Assembly: GCA_002900995.3 (NCBI GenBank)
Contig: CM035306.1
Coordinates: 2,948,100 to 3,012,099 of the forward strand
Source: Ganoderma boninense
Lineage: Eukaryota; Basidiomycota; Agaricomycetes; Polyporales; Polyporaceae
DNA length: 64,000 nucleotides
Reading direction: 5' to 3'
Shown: one piece after another, positions 33,801-44,418 of the stretch
How the letters are laid out: each line of letters opens with the position of its first letter
Position numbering within the stretch: position 1 is the first letter of the stretch
Notes under the pieces: generated by a model
What the model was told of the DNA's origin: nothing
Seen by the model: the letters and a program-made list of their open reading frames with translations, nothing else
The model's database searches: none
Made by a program: the position numbers and the translations under genes

Positions 33801-34116
33801 CAAGAGGGATCGTACCGGATGGCGGCCTTAACCTGGTCGGCATACGATCGACAAATGACAAAAATCTCTTGCACGCCTGCGAGCGCGAGACTCTCAAATG
33901 TCCAGTCCAACAGGGTGGCGTTGCATATGGGTAATAAGCACTGAAGGGCGTAATTAGCGGTGCATAGAAATGACGGGAGGGAAAACGTACGCGGGGCTTC
34001 CCCACGGTAAGAGGCTTGAAACGTTTGTTGAAGCTGTCTGCAAGGATGACAGCCTGAAGAATGTCGTCCTCTTCCGCAATGTCTTTTTCTTTACCAGAAG
34101 AAGCTTTTGGAGGCAT
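30851..34116 (-). CDS. GCD6: translation initiation factor eIF2B, epsilon (catalytic) subunit
   Basis: Catalytic subunit of the guanine-nucleotide exchange factor for eIF2. The N-terminus MPPKASSGKEKDIAEEDDIL leads into the nucleotidyl-transferase-like domain (AVILADSFNKRFKPLT, LLDWTFESLALAGVQEIFVI, VLVTGDLVSNVRIDEV, YVLDPNTHECLHYEP, LIDCSIDVCSVEVPSLF, DNFDYGDIRRDFVYGVL). Left-handed beta-helix repeats follow (CKIGNNTLIGSHTVI, GQRCTIGPGAVLRDAYI, VGAGAVVEGSIIGARV, GDGARVPRGCLIADGVAIG). After an acidic linker comes the W2/eIF5C catalytic domain (LKTLRMASNVPLRRVREAVV, QPLFAQVLAQLYQQDLVEED, LLDGLKKCWVVGAKMIEQFD). Unusually, a low-complexity tail of about 130 residues (SEEESEEESEEEE, then Pro/Ala/Glu/Asp) extends past W2, where family members normally end soon after an acidic stretch. 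About nine introns. Confidence 0.92.
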
Positions 34117-34695
34117 GACGATGAGTTTGAGAGGTGAGGACAGTAGCGCGGCTAGCCAGATCTCAAACACCGCATGCTCAACGCTCGCCTTGTTCAAATT
34201 ATGACTCGATCGTGTCGATCAAGCCTCCCTCACGACTGGCACAGGACAACGGGCAACAAAGGAAAAACATAAAATTTCCATGAAAAGACAGTGAACCGCA
34301 CGATGCGCTCGCTTTTAGTTGAGGTTAAAGCAAGGAAACAATGATGATTACACCGAGCCATAGACACACACGCGAGCACGATCCAGTGAGATGAGATAAT
34401 GAAAGTGGGTATGAGGATATCACCTATCCAGTCGACATTAGGCTGAGCCACAGCGGATGACGGCGATGTGTAGGTATGAGGCGTAATCGTGCGGGAGGAA
34501 AGCAAAAAAGCAAAAACCACATCCGCGTCGTAAACTAGTAGTGAAAGAGCGAAAACAGATGGGAAGAAATCCACTATCATGGACGGGGCGGGGGGATGGA
34601 TACGAGAAGGGATGGGCAGAGGGATGTAGAGACATTAGGAATGGCAAGCTCGTCACGGTCGTAATAAGGTATGAAGATGATTTTCGGAACTACGC
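34117..34695. other. intergenic, eIF2B epsilon promoter and 3' flank of the A/E/P-rich gene
   Basis: 579 bp. No gene recognised. It must contain the eIF2B epsilon promoter and the 3' UTR of the upstream minus-strand gene. Confidence 0.45.
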
Positions 34696-35864
34696 CTACG
34701 CAGCAGCCGCGACAACGGGCGCGGCAGGCGGCGCCTCGACCTTGGGCTCTTCTGGCGCAACGGGTGCGGCCTCGGGAGCCTCAGCAGCTTCCTCTGCAGC
34801 AGGGTTCTCGAGGGGAGCGACAGGAGCAGGCTCCTCGATCTTCGGCGGGTTCTCCTCAACCTTAGGGGGCGTGGTGTGCTCAGCCTTGGGCTTGGGCTTG
34901 AAGAAGTCACCGACACGCGCCGACAGACGACGGCCAACCTTGGCCTTCTTCTCTTCCTTCTTTTCCTCCTTCTAAGTCGTAAGTCAGAGGCACACGCTAG
35001 CAATACCAGATGATGTAGGCGTACCTTCTCTTCCTTGGGGGCCTCTGTCTCCGCAGCGGTCTCAACGGGCGCCTCAGCAGCAGGCGCCTCCGCAGGAGCG
35101 GGTGTCTCACTACTCAACCCCGTCAAATTTTCCGCATCAAGCAAAAAATGACGCCACTTACGCCTCCTTCGCGGCCTCAGCCGGGGCCTCCTCGGTCTTG
35201 GGGGCCTCAGCAGCAGCCTCAGCAGCGGGCTCCTTGGGAGCCTCCTCAGGGGCGGGCGCAGTCTAAATGTATCAATGAACATGACAATCAACCAGATCGC
35301 TGATAGCACCATACCTCTTCCTTCTTCTCAGTCTTCTTGGCAGCCTTCTCCTTGGGCTTCTTCTCGGCCTTCTCTTTCTTGTCGCCGCCCTTGAAGGGCG
35401 CGAGGAGCTTAGCAAGGAGGGAGGGGCTCTTGGGGCGCTCCTCCTTCTTAGTCTCGGCAGCGGCCTCAGCCTGGAAGTGAATCGTTACTAACAGCGTTGA
35501 TGCGTCATAAAGTACACAACTTACGGGCTTGGCTTCCTCAGCAGCAGCAGGGGCTTCCTCAGTCTTGGGGGCCTCGGCAGAGGGCTCAGCAGCGGGCGCC
35601 TCAGCAGGAGCAACCTAAACGGCAATGAGCGAAAGGACTGAATAGAAGGGGTACACGTGAACTGACCTCCTCCTTCGCTTCCTCCTTCGGTGGCTCCTAC
35701 CCACGACATGAGGATAGGGAGTGATGGTTGTGATCAGGTGGACTTACGGCAGCAGGAGCCTCGGCAGCGGGCTCAGGCGCGGGAGTAGGCTCGGCCGCAG
35801 GAGCCTCGACAGGCTTGGTCTCCTCGACGGGGACGACGGGGGCAGCAGCAGCGGACTCGGACAT
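34696..35864 (-). CDS. Ala/Glu/Pro-rich low-complexity protein
   Basis: Unrecognised protein built almost entirely from short A-E-P-rich repeats, split by six small introns that interrupt the repeats. The start at 35864 gives MSESAAAAPVVPVEETKPVE. Two basic islands stand out: PKSPSLLAKLLAPFKGG and KVGRRLSARVGDFFKPKPK, each an amphipathic positively charged segment in an otherwise acidic disordered chain. The C-terminus is APPAAPVVAAAA before TAG at 34696-34698. The composition predicts an intrinsically disordered, probably abundant cytosolic protein. The islands could bind membrane or nucleic acid, but that is speculation. The long 1.3-kb upstream region with GA tracts suggests an actively regulated gene. 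Coding status is supported by several introns that each preserve the repeat frame. Confidence 0.7.
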
Positions 35865-37200
35865 TATTGAAGACTTAGGGGTCGTGAGCTGGAGGATGGG
35901 GTGCTACGTGGTCAGACGACGCGTCTCGAAAACGGAAGTCCGAGGACGACAAAGGGCAAGGGTGGCAGAGAATGCTCCACGGGGATGAAGAGAGGATGTG
36001 GAGGAAGGAAGACTCACAATAGTGGTATATGAGAAGAGAGCGAGGGCTCTGTGGCCTTGCTTGCTGCAGGGAAGGAGAGAGAACGAGAGAGAAAGAGAGA
36101 TAGGGAGAGAATAAGCCTGGAAGAGGGCGCCCTTCTTATCCTTAAACAGTCCGAACAAACAAGCCTAAACTAAATTTGGCGGTTTCATGTCCAGCACTTC
36201 CTAATCCGGCGACGCGTCCGTTCTGTTGTTGGACCACTCTCGATCACTGACATCAGTTTAGCCGGATAGGCTCATCCCGTGTGCGCCCTGCCCTCCCCCT
36301 CCTGCTCCCTCTCCTCTGTCTGCACGCCCGTGCCAGGGTGCCCGCCTGGGGAGCTCTGGGAAGGCGGGGACGGACTGGGACAGAGGACGGTGGGAAAGCG
36401 GTTCACAAGGTGACAAACATTGAATTGATTTGGTAGGAGCCGAAGGAAGGTGTCCAGCTCGCGTTCCGGTGGTCTAGCGACGATCGGGAATCATGTCGTG
36501 CTACGGCATGCTCCAGCCTCCTAACGGCCGGCCCTCCTCCCTCTCCCGCCCGGCGGAGCAGAACACAGGGGCGGACGCCATGCCCCCTCTGCGTCGCACG
36601 GGGAGGAATGGGGGGGGGACGGGGTGAGGGGCTGAGGAGATGGCTGGGGCGGGACTACTGGTGCTTCTGTTCTGTTCTGTTGTGGGTAAGCGTCGGAAGA
36701 GGCCATCGTCTGGACTGTGTGACTCGGCGAGAGGGAGGCGTTTCAAATTCTAATATACCAGATTTCCACGTGGAAGCGCGCGCAAACCCCGCCGAACCTG
36801 CGTCTGTTTTGGGCTACCACTTAGCCGACGCCACTACAGCCAACCCCGCGTTCCCACATGAACCAGACAAATCCTCCCGTTCTCCACATTATATTCTCTT
36901 GTCTCCTCCTCACCGTTTGCTTGCCAATCTTCCAACCTTCCAACCCTGACCAGGCGCTCGCCCCGTCTCTGTGCTCTCCGTTGTCCTCCGCCCACCTTAT
37001 TCTCCCGCACTCGTACTCAACCTACCTGCGCGCAGCGCTCGTCCGCAAGACACCGCGACCCAGCTTTTGTGAGGCACCTTGCGACATGTCTTCAAGTGCT
37101 CGTCTGGCTCGGTACTTAAATTTCTTGGTCCTCGACGCCATGGCTCTCCACTATTCCTCGCTGGCTGCTTCTCGCTCACCGCTCCAACTCACTGACTCTC
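35865..37200. other. long divergent intergenic region
   Basis: 1.3 kb between divergent genes. A GAGA-rich tract lies near 36070-36112 and a G-rich tract near 36600-36630. No supported gene: the open frames inside (for example 36608-36949) show no domain. It probably holds both promoters and long 5' UTRs. Confidence 0.45.
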
Positions 37201-38112
37201 ATGATGTCTTTCAAATCCATTCCTTGGTCTCATGTCCACCCTGAAGTGATATTACTCCCGATTTCCTTGCTGCTTTTAATTCTCGTGGCGATGTCATCTA
37301 TCCTCAAGAGTATCTACTTCTTTGAACTCGCCGCCCATGTTTCAACCTCATTCCTGCACACTGATGTCAGCGGTTCTGTCCGTTTCGGTGTCTGGGGATA
37401 TTGTTGGAGTGGCTTGGACGTATCGTAAGTACTATAATCTCCCTGCCGCCACCAGGCTTCCTGCGCATGTGTTCACTCACAATGTCCTGTTATTATGTAG
37501 ATCTATCGTGTTGAGTCACGAATTTGCCGGAGGATGCAGCCCTCGTCGTATCGGGTACAGAGTCGACCCAACCGTGGCGCAAGCTCTGCACGTGGACGAC
37601 CTCGCCGACGCAATTTCCGGTGCTCTTTCCCTCGTGCTCGGACTCCACATCCTCGGTATGTCATGAGCGTGATACGTGCGACCAACGATCTCACATGCTA
37701 TTCCTTCGCGCATTCCAGATTGCATTCTCGTTGCCATTGCCATCCTCTGCACCGTGCTCCCCCACAGATCCCTTCGTGGTATCCCCACCTCTCGTATCGC
37801 CTTCGGCTTTATCACTGGGGCATTACTCGTGACTTTCGTAATGTTTATCTTCGACTACAAATTCGGTCATATCGTTCGCGATCACATTTCTTCCGGCCAT
37901 GTCTTGCAAGTCTCTTTAGGATGTGGTGTACGTTGCAACAGTCGCCAACTTTTGTACGCTGCGTAGCTGACTGACCGACCTAGGTATGGCTGACTCTAGC
38001 GGCTTTCCTCATTCTTTTCTTTGCGTGGCTCTGGGCTTTAGCGTCCATGTACTTGCCCCAGAAGATCAAATGGAGGTATGCTATTCTGATTCTTGGCAGT
38101 GCTTACGCTTAG
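37201..38112 (+). CDS. SUR7/PalI-type four-helix membrane protein
   Basis: Predicted plasma-membrane protein of the fungal SUR7/PalI (Rim9) superfamily, which includes eisosome and pH-sensing proteins. The start MMSFKSIPWSHVHPEVILL (ATG at 37201 or 37204) runs into helix 1 (LLPISLLLLILVAMSS). The first extracellular loop has the family's Gly-Trp-Cys pattern: FGVWGYCWSG, then after an intron ending at GTTGAG, GGCSPRRIGYRVDP. Helices 2-4 are ALSLVLGLHILDCILVAIAI, IAFGFITGALLVTFVMFIF and WLTLAAFLILFFAWLWALAS. The last exon ends PQKIKWRYAILILGSAYA with TAG at 38110-38112. Four exons and a short cytosolic tail. The exact orthologue cannot be decided; PalI proteins usually have a longer tail. Confidence 0.7.
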
Positions 38113-39252
38113 TGATGCATATACTGCTTTTATCCCTCAATCGCAGTTCCAAGCCCATACAGTTTGATTCAAATCGTATGGTAGCCGTGAAATACGCGTC
38201 TTGATCTTTACAGCGAGCCGTCGTTTCTCTCGCAACCTGGAGTAACACGAACACAGACGACGCGAACATACACTCTCCCTACTCTGGCTACCTGGTCAAC
38301 GTCGTTATCTCCGCGTCGGGCTCTTGCATTCCTCTCTTGTTTCTCTGCACTCATGTATCACTAGCATTCTCTGCTTCTTCCTGTACTGTGTAGGACACCT
38401 GTGATACCCGCAAGATACCCGTACATAGCAATTCATATCGCATACATGGTCCAGTCGTTGCCTTCCTCACGGGAGATCAAACAGTCCGTTTGAATTCGCC
38501 ATCAACATCTCGATGCGTTGCCCGTGTTAAAAGATCTCAACTGCCAGCGCGATACGGGTCTCCATTTCCTGCGAGCCGCATAGATCCGGGTAAGTGGTGA
38601 GTGCGCCGGAACCGTGTGATGTCCACGGCTCCGATTTATGCAACGTGGAACTGTAGAAAACATCGGAAGGCCGGGCACAGGCGCACGCTGGCTAGCCTCA
38701 TCTACGTCGAACATGACGAGGTTCTCGCACCTGGGCCGTGGGGCTCAGCGAGACGCATCAGGATGCATCGATATCTGGCAGATTTTCGCAAGACGCATCT
38801 AACGCCGGCACACAATGACGATATGTCCCGTTGGCTGCGTCAGGCCCTGCCTAAGCCAGGATCCTGGGCGACGGTGGGGGGACCCGCGTGAGACTGCAAG
38901 GGCTCTGTGTGTGCGCACGAGCTCGAGCTGGGCGGAATGAACATCGAATCATCGAAGCAACGAAGCACCGGAGCATGGAACGTCCTCTCGAACACTCCCT
39001 CCCGACGGAACACAGCGAGAAGTCTTGGGGCTACGGCTTACGCCACCCCGCACGGAGTCGGAGTCGGAGTCCTTGACATCGTAGGGGAAGCGAAGCCCGG
39101 CTGTCTTATCACAGGGCACTAGTACTAGGGTGTACAGGTACGGCGCAATATTAGGCGTATGACAGAGGACATTGACGGTACATGTCGATACAGCATGAGA
39201 AGACGAGAGGACGATTCGAGCAACACGGCCCGGGCCACCGTCTCGCGCCCGT
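38113..39252. other. convergent 3' flanks, nothing else recognised
   Basis: 1.1 kb between the SUR7-like gene and NOP2. Open frames at 38601-38891 and 38907-39122 have no domain or splice support. The short direct repeat GGAGTCGGAGTC occurs near 39056-39070. Confidence 0.4.
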
Positions 39253-42200
39253 TCACGAGGGGGCGGCGGGGTCTCCCCCTGCCGCCACAGGGTCGGGCTT
39301 GGTCCGCGGCGGGGCCTTGCGGCTTTTTGCTTTCATACGCCTCCGCTCGTTCTCTGCGTGAATGGAAGGCGCCAGATTGGCAGCGATCAGCAACAGCATC
39401 CTGCGGCATCCCGAACCCCCGCCAAGCCTCGAGGGCAGACAAGGACAAGGGTTCGGAGGATATACAGTACAGCTCACCTTCGATGTAGGGCCGGTCCTCG
39501 TCCTCGTTGAACGGGAACGTCGGCTCGTTCATCTCGACATCCGCATCCGCACGCCCCGCACCGGCAGCTGTCCCCTCCTTGTCACTCTTCACCTTCATGC
39601 GCTTCTCGACCTTAAACTTCGCGACATAGAAGCCGTCCATATTGTGCACGTGAGGATAGAATCGACGCGTGAGGTTTAGCTTGTCACTGAAGGTCTTCCC
39701 CCGGTAGCTCGTATACCCCGGGCGCCCGAACTCGAGCCCAGTCTCGACGAGCTTTACGTTAGGCCGCTTCCGAAGCGCATAATCGACGACGGCTTCGTTC
39801 TCGTCAACAGTGACCGAACATGTTGAATAGACAAGATAACCGCCTGTCTTCGAGTCGGGGGTGACGCTGTCGATAGCGCAGAGGATCAGCTGCTTTTGGA
39901 GGTGCGAGAGGAGCGCGAAGTCGCGCTCGGACTGCGGTCAAACGCAAAGAAACATGGGACCCCGCCCCAATCTATACGTCAGCGTCGTGCGGAGACAAAG
40001 AGGAGGCAGAACGGCCGCTGCGCCGCCAGCGCACGCACCTTGTTCGTCTTGACGCTCGCATCCTTTGAGATGACACCCGTCCCGCTGCACGGCGCATCGA
40101 GCAGGACCCTGTCGAACCCGCCAATGACCTTTGGGAACTCGCGTCCGTCATAAGAGCACACCACGACGTTCTTGCAGCCCAGCCGGTGGACGTTCGCCGT
40201 TAGGCTCTTCACGCGCGCCTTGTTGGCGTCGTTGGCGAAGACGACACCGGTGTTTTGCATTAGTGCCGCCATGTGAGTAGTCTTGCCGCCTGGGGCCGAC
40301 GCCATATCCAACACGCGCTCGCCGGGCTGGGGCCCTAATGCTATCACCGGCAAGAACGACGATGCTGCTTGGAGCATGTAGTGACCCGCGAGGTATTCTG
40401 GGGTCGCACCGATTGGTACGCTGGACTCAAATACCTGCAGGCCGACGTTCGTCCATTTGCCGATGGGCTCGAGGTTTACGCCGCGGTTGATCAGCGCCTG
40501 TGCGAGGTCGCGTCGCCTTGCGCGCAAGGTGTTTGTCCGAATGGTTACGGGCCGCGGTACCTCGTTCGCCTCGAAGAACTCGATTGCCTGGGGGGCATTT
40601 GTCAGTACCTCGCAGAAAGAGTTCAAACTCAGGTGCTCAAGTCGAACTCCTGACCACACGGATGACATATGCCTGACATACATCCAAGGAGCGTGTAGCC
40701 GATGAGGCAACCACGGCACCCTGCTCCGTACTCCCCACACACATACACGTAAATCGGGGGCGAAATCCCCTGCAGTCCATGACACAAATTGAAACAACGT
40801 AATGCCGGGAGGGCCTTGGAGTTTGGAAGCAAGGTAGCGAAGCACGTACCTCGGCGACTGGAAAGAGTTGGAAAAGCTTCTCGGCGAGGAAATCGTTGTA
40901 GCCATAATAGCTTGCGATGTCAGATATGAGCTGCTGAATGTACTCGGCTCTTGACCTACGAACGTAAACAGTCAGCATGAGACATTCGCGCTTTGACAGC
41001 GAACGCAAAGCTAAGGCATCGATGTATATTAGGACTCGTTCCCCTGCCTGCTATGAGCACCATAGGCAAGGAATCGGAACGTGAATCCCGCCTAGGGAGA
41101 CGAAGGGAACATGCCATTTCAGAAAGACGGTGAAATTAACCCGTTCTGAGAGCGTTCCAAGAGCGTCAATTGCCTGCCGCAGATAGGTCGGGCAAGGATC
41201 CGGTCCCAAATGCCTGACAGATCACCTCCCTGTCTCTGCAATATGTCGGTCATTGATGTAGCACTGACGAAATCGCCTCTCTGAACACTGTAAGCACCAA
41301 ACAGCAGGGACGTAGCATACACTGTCGAGTTATACACAACGTCCCCGCTGGATTGTGTCGCGAAGGCCATGTTCGGCGCGGGAAGCCAAGAGGCACCTGA
41401 GAAGATAACTGTACTCACCTCCCTTTCGCTGCAAGTCGCTTGAAGTTGCCCAGAACCCTTACACACTCACGCATTCGCCTCTGCACCGTGTGGACATCAG
41501 GACCGCCCCTCGTCTTCTCTTCCTCCCTCTCCTCTGCTGTCGGCAAGACGAACTCTTCGCTGCCCTCCCCACCCTCGCCCTCCTCGTCCATGTCCGCATC
41601 CGCGAAGTCATCCCCGCTCTCCTCTCCCGCAAGTGCGGCCTGCTGCATTTCCTCGATGTCGAGCTCCGCCTCCCTCGCGGCTTTGGCATCCAAGGCACGT
41701 GAGCGCGCTTCAATATTCTTCATAGTAACGGGGCCGTCCTCATCGTCCCCTTCGCTTTCGTCAGAAGACGCATCGGACGCAGTGGGTATAATCTTAAGCG
41801 GACGGTCGGCTTGTTTTGACTTTTTGCTTTTTAACTTCACGGGGAGCTCATCAACCTCATCTTCGTCGTCCGAGCCAAGGTCAAGCTCCTGGGTGGGACC
41901 TCTCAAGAAGTCGTCGCTGTGGGGATAGATTAGCAGTGAACAGATGTTACGCGTTTGTTAGCAATGAACACACTCGTCTGCCACGCCATCCATATCAAAA
42001 TCGTTCAGGTCGCCATCGAGGTCGTCCTCGTCGCTGCCGTTGAATAATGACCTACAGGCAACGCAACATGAGCACCAATGCAAATATTGCATGTGAGTCC
42101 TACTCACTTGGCTTGCGTCTGCAAGTCATCATCATCCTCCACATCCTCCCAACCCTCGCTACTTCCCGCCCCCTCATCGTCCTCCTCGAACCGGGCCTGC

Positions 42201-42463
42201 TGCTTCGGCTTCTGCTTTGCCGCCTTGGCTTTGGCCGTACCTTTTGAGTCGGCCTTGTCCTTTACTTTGGTAGAAGAAGGCTTTGCAGGCCTTGCGGGGC
42301 GAGCGTCGCTCTCCTTCGCCTTTTTCGCCGGTCGCTTGCTGCTCGACTCGACATCGTCTGCTTTCCGCTTGCCGAGTTTCTTTTGGGATGGCCGTCCGGC
42401 ATTTTCTTGGACTTCAGCAAATGGCGCTGGGTCTCCTTGCTTGTTCTTTGCCCGTCTTCCCAT
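39253..42463 (-). CDS. NOP2: 25S rRNA cytosine-C5 methyltransferase Nop2 (NSUN1)
   Basis: Nucleolar methyltransferase needed for 60S ribosome assembly. The start at 42463 gives [20 protein letters not shown]; Lys-rich and acidic blocks follow ([33 protein letters not shown]). The conserved part includes [59 protein letters not shown], the SAM site [17 protein letters not shown], motif [19 protein letters not shown] with its release cysteine, and motif [20 protein letters not shown] with the catalytic cysteine. [13 protein letters not shown] follows and a Lys/Arg-rich end. Two introns are long for this genome, 40956-41418 (463 nt) and 40588-40849 (262 nt). It is divergent from the FUN14 gene across 265 bp. 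Confidence 0.93.
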
Positions 42464-42728
42464 GGCGAGAGGTGCGGAAGGAGGATGAGAGGCAAGAACT
42501 CGTGAACTCGTGCAGAGTCCGTGATCGAGCAGCGAGCAGAAATTTCAGACGCCCAGATAACAGGAACCGGTATGGCGGGCCGGACCCTAGACCGGCTACG
42601 TATGTTTGGCAATGTTGTGCGTCCGTTCGACGCGGACGGTCGATCAGCGCTCGACCTCGATTGAGGACTGCTGTATATGCGAGCCCCCGCATCGTTCTCC
42701 ACTACTCCACCCCTGCCACCTTCGCAGC

Positions 42729-43638
42729 ATGCCACCCATCATTCCAAGCTCCCTATTGACTCGGTCGCTCTGTGGCACCCTGCGCAAGGTGCCGTCTGGT
42801 AGCAGTTGCGTGTCGCGGGCAACCGTCACGAAAACATACTTTACACCAAACCGCCTTCGTGGGGGCACCCACCGTCCTTTCGTTCACCACACCTTCCATC
42901 CTTCGCTCTGCCACTGCCCGCCTCCCCCGACCATTCCTCGCCCGCAGTACCGTTCCTCTAGCGGCAGAAAGCATTCACGCGAATACTTTCACCATTTACC
43001 GCTTTATCTCATCAAACTCGGTGCCTGTGGTGCCCTTCTCTCTGTCACTTTCCTTGCCGCGCCCGTTATCTACTGCGATTGTACGTGTTACAGCGTTCTT
43101 CTCGTCGTGTTGCACCGTGCTTACTTCCATTGTCGATACATTGCAGCGACTTCTAAGAGTGCGTCTCCTGTAAATGTCACCCCTACCAAACCTCAAGCTC
43201 AAGAAACACCACCATCCACCCCTGCCCTTCCCCCTCCTCCCCAGTCCAGCGTGAACCTCTATGAGTTGACCTTCGGCACTGTTTGCGGAGTCTGTGCCGG
43301 AGTCTTCGTGAAGAAGGGCGCGAAGCTCGTCGCCTTCGCCCTCGGAGGGGTCTTTGTCCTTCTCCAGGTGAGGCCTCAGGGCGCCAGTGCAGTCAGGGGC
43401 AGATTATCTGATAATCTCATGTGCGCAGTACCTGGGTTCGCTGTCCATCGTGCGTGTGGACTGGAACCGTGCCGGAAGTCGCTTTGAAAACCTTTTCTAC
43501 ACAAAAGACGCGTTGGGCGTATCGCGGCCACCCAATGTCGCCTCGCTCTTCCGCTGGCTCTTCAACTTCCTCACAGCCGACTTCCAGCCACGGGCATCAT
43601 TCGTCGCAGGCTTTGCGCTTGGGCTTAGGGTGGGCTAG
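42729..43638 (+). CDS. FUN14-family mitochondrial membrane protein
   Basis: FUN14/FUNDC-like protein of the mitochondrial outer membrane, about 250 residues. The N-terminus (MPPIIPSSLLTRSLCGTLRK) is Arg-rich without acids, like a mitochondrial targeting region; a first hydrophobic segment GACGALLSVTFLAAPVIYC follows. After an intron and a Pro/Thr linker comes the conserved domain: SVNLYELTFGTVCGVCAGVF, VKKGAKLVAFALGGVFVLLQ, then YLGSLSIVRVDWNRAGSRFE, LFRWLFNFLTADFQPRASFV, AGFALGLRVG at the C-terminus. Gly-rich packed helices are typical of the family. Stop at 43636-43638. The N-terminal frame was chosen over an alternative frame from 42772 because it supplies the hydrophobic segment and splices in phase. 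Confidence 0.8.
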
Positions 43639-43884
43639 TGATTGATGTCCTCGGCGATAGTGCATTTGCGACGTACTGTATATGCGAGTCCACCCCCGAC
43701 GTCCGTGTGTAAGATTATAGTAGAATCAAGACGACTGTCTTCTGGACGTCGACGCTGTTGTACATGGGTGATGGTACATCCGTTAGTTCCGTCTACTGCT
43801 CAATGGAAGTCAATGGACCGGCTAAAAGAACCAGATGATCAGCAGAAGGTCGATCATGTCGCGGACACGAAACAAACATCGCGA

Positions 43885-44418
43885 TCAGTCGTCCACCAAA
43901 GCCTTGACCTGAGAGATAAGCTCCTTGTTCTCCTCCCCACGCACGAACCCCGTCCGCCCCTCCTGAATGTACCCGAACAGCTCCTGCAACACCGGAGGCA
44001 GCGTCTGGTGGTCGCCCACCGCGTTCTGTAGTTGCGTCTTCTCCGGGTCCCAGCTTTGAACGCTCGTCTGCCTGATGTCCCCGTCGCTGGACGCCTTTGC
44101 GAACAGCCTGTCGATCTTCTGGCTCGTGCGGGCGTGTGCGACACGCCAGGCATTCATGAACGAGCCGGTGTCGGGCAGGCGGGTCGCCTCCTGTGCGAGC
44201 GCCGCGAGGGCGGCAAAATCCTGAGGCTGAGGCTGCAGAACGAGACCCCGAGCGTCGATCGCGACGTCAGGTTGGAAAAGCGCCATCGTGAACCCTTCCG
44301 GGTCCACGGGGGCGTTGAGGAGGACGGCAAAGATGAAGGCATCCTTCGTGGGCGTGAAGTCCGGGGATGGATGCGGTATGGCACGGGCGTGCCAGCCCTG
44401 GGCAGACGCGGCGGACAT
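43885..44418 (-). CDS. unknown short protein
   Basis: Single-exon frame of 177 residues from MSAASAQGWHARAIPHPSPD to SQVKALVDD. Regular use of all residue types, a hydrophobic block KDAFIFAVLLNAPVDPEGFT and a helical middle (QDFAALAALAQEATRLP) make it look coding. No family recognised. The same frame stays open upstream to 44769 and would add a strongly hydrophobic segment, RPLLFLIAALVGSYLLFFHP, so the true start may be further up, perhaps behind an intron; that version would be a single-pass membrane protein. It is convergent with the FUN14 gene, 246 bp apart. Confidence 0.55.
   Translation of the reverse strand: MSAASAQGWHARAIPHPSPDFTPTKDAFIFAVLLNAPVDPEGFTMALFQPDVAIDARGLVLQPQPQDFAALAALAQEATRLPDTGSFMNAWRVAHARTSQKIDRLFAKASSDGDIRQTSVQSWDPEKTQLQNAVGDHQTLPPVLQELFGYIQEGRTGFVRGEENKELISQVKALVDD

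Noticed and set aside
40956..41418. Box C/D snoRNA in the long NOP2 intron
   Set aside because: No correctly spaced UGAUGA and CUGA pair on the NOP2 strand. The nearest words (for example around 41245-41255) do not match the C box.
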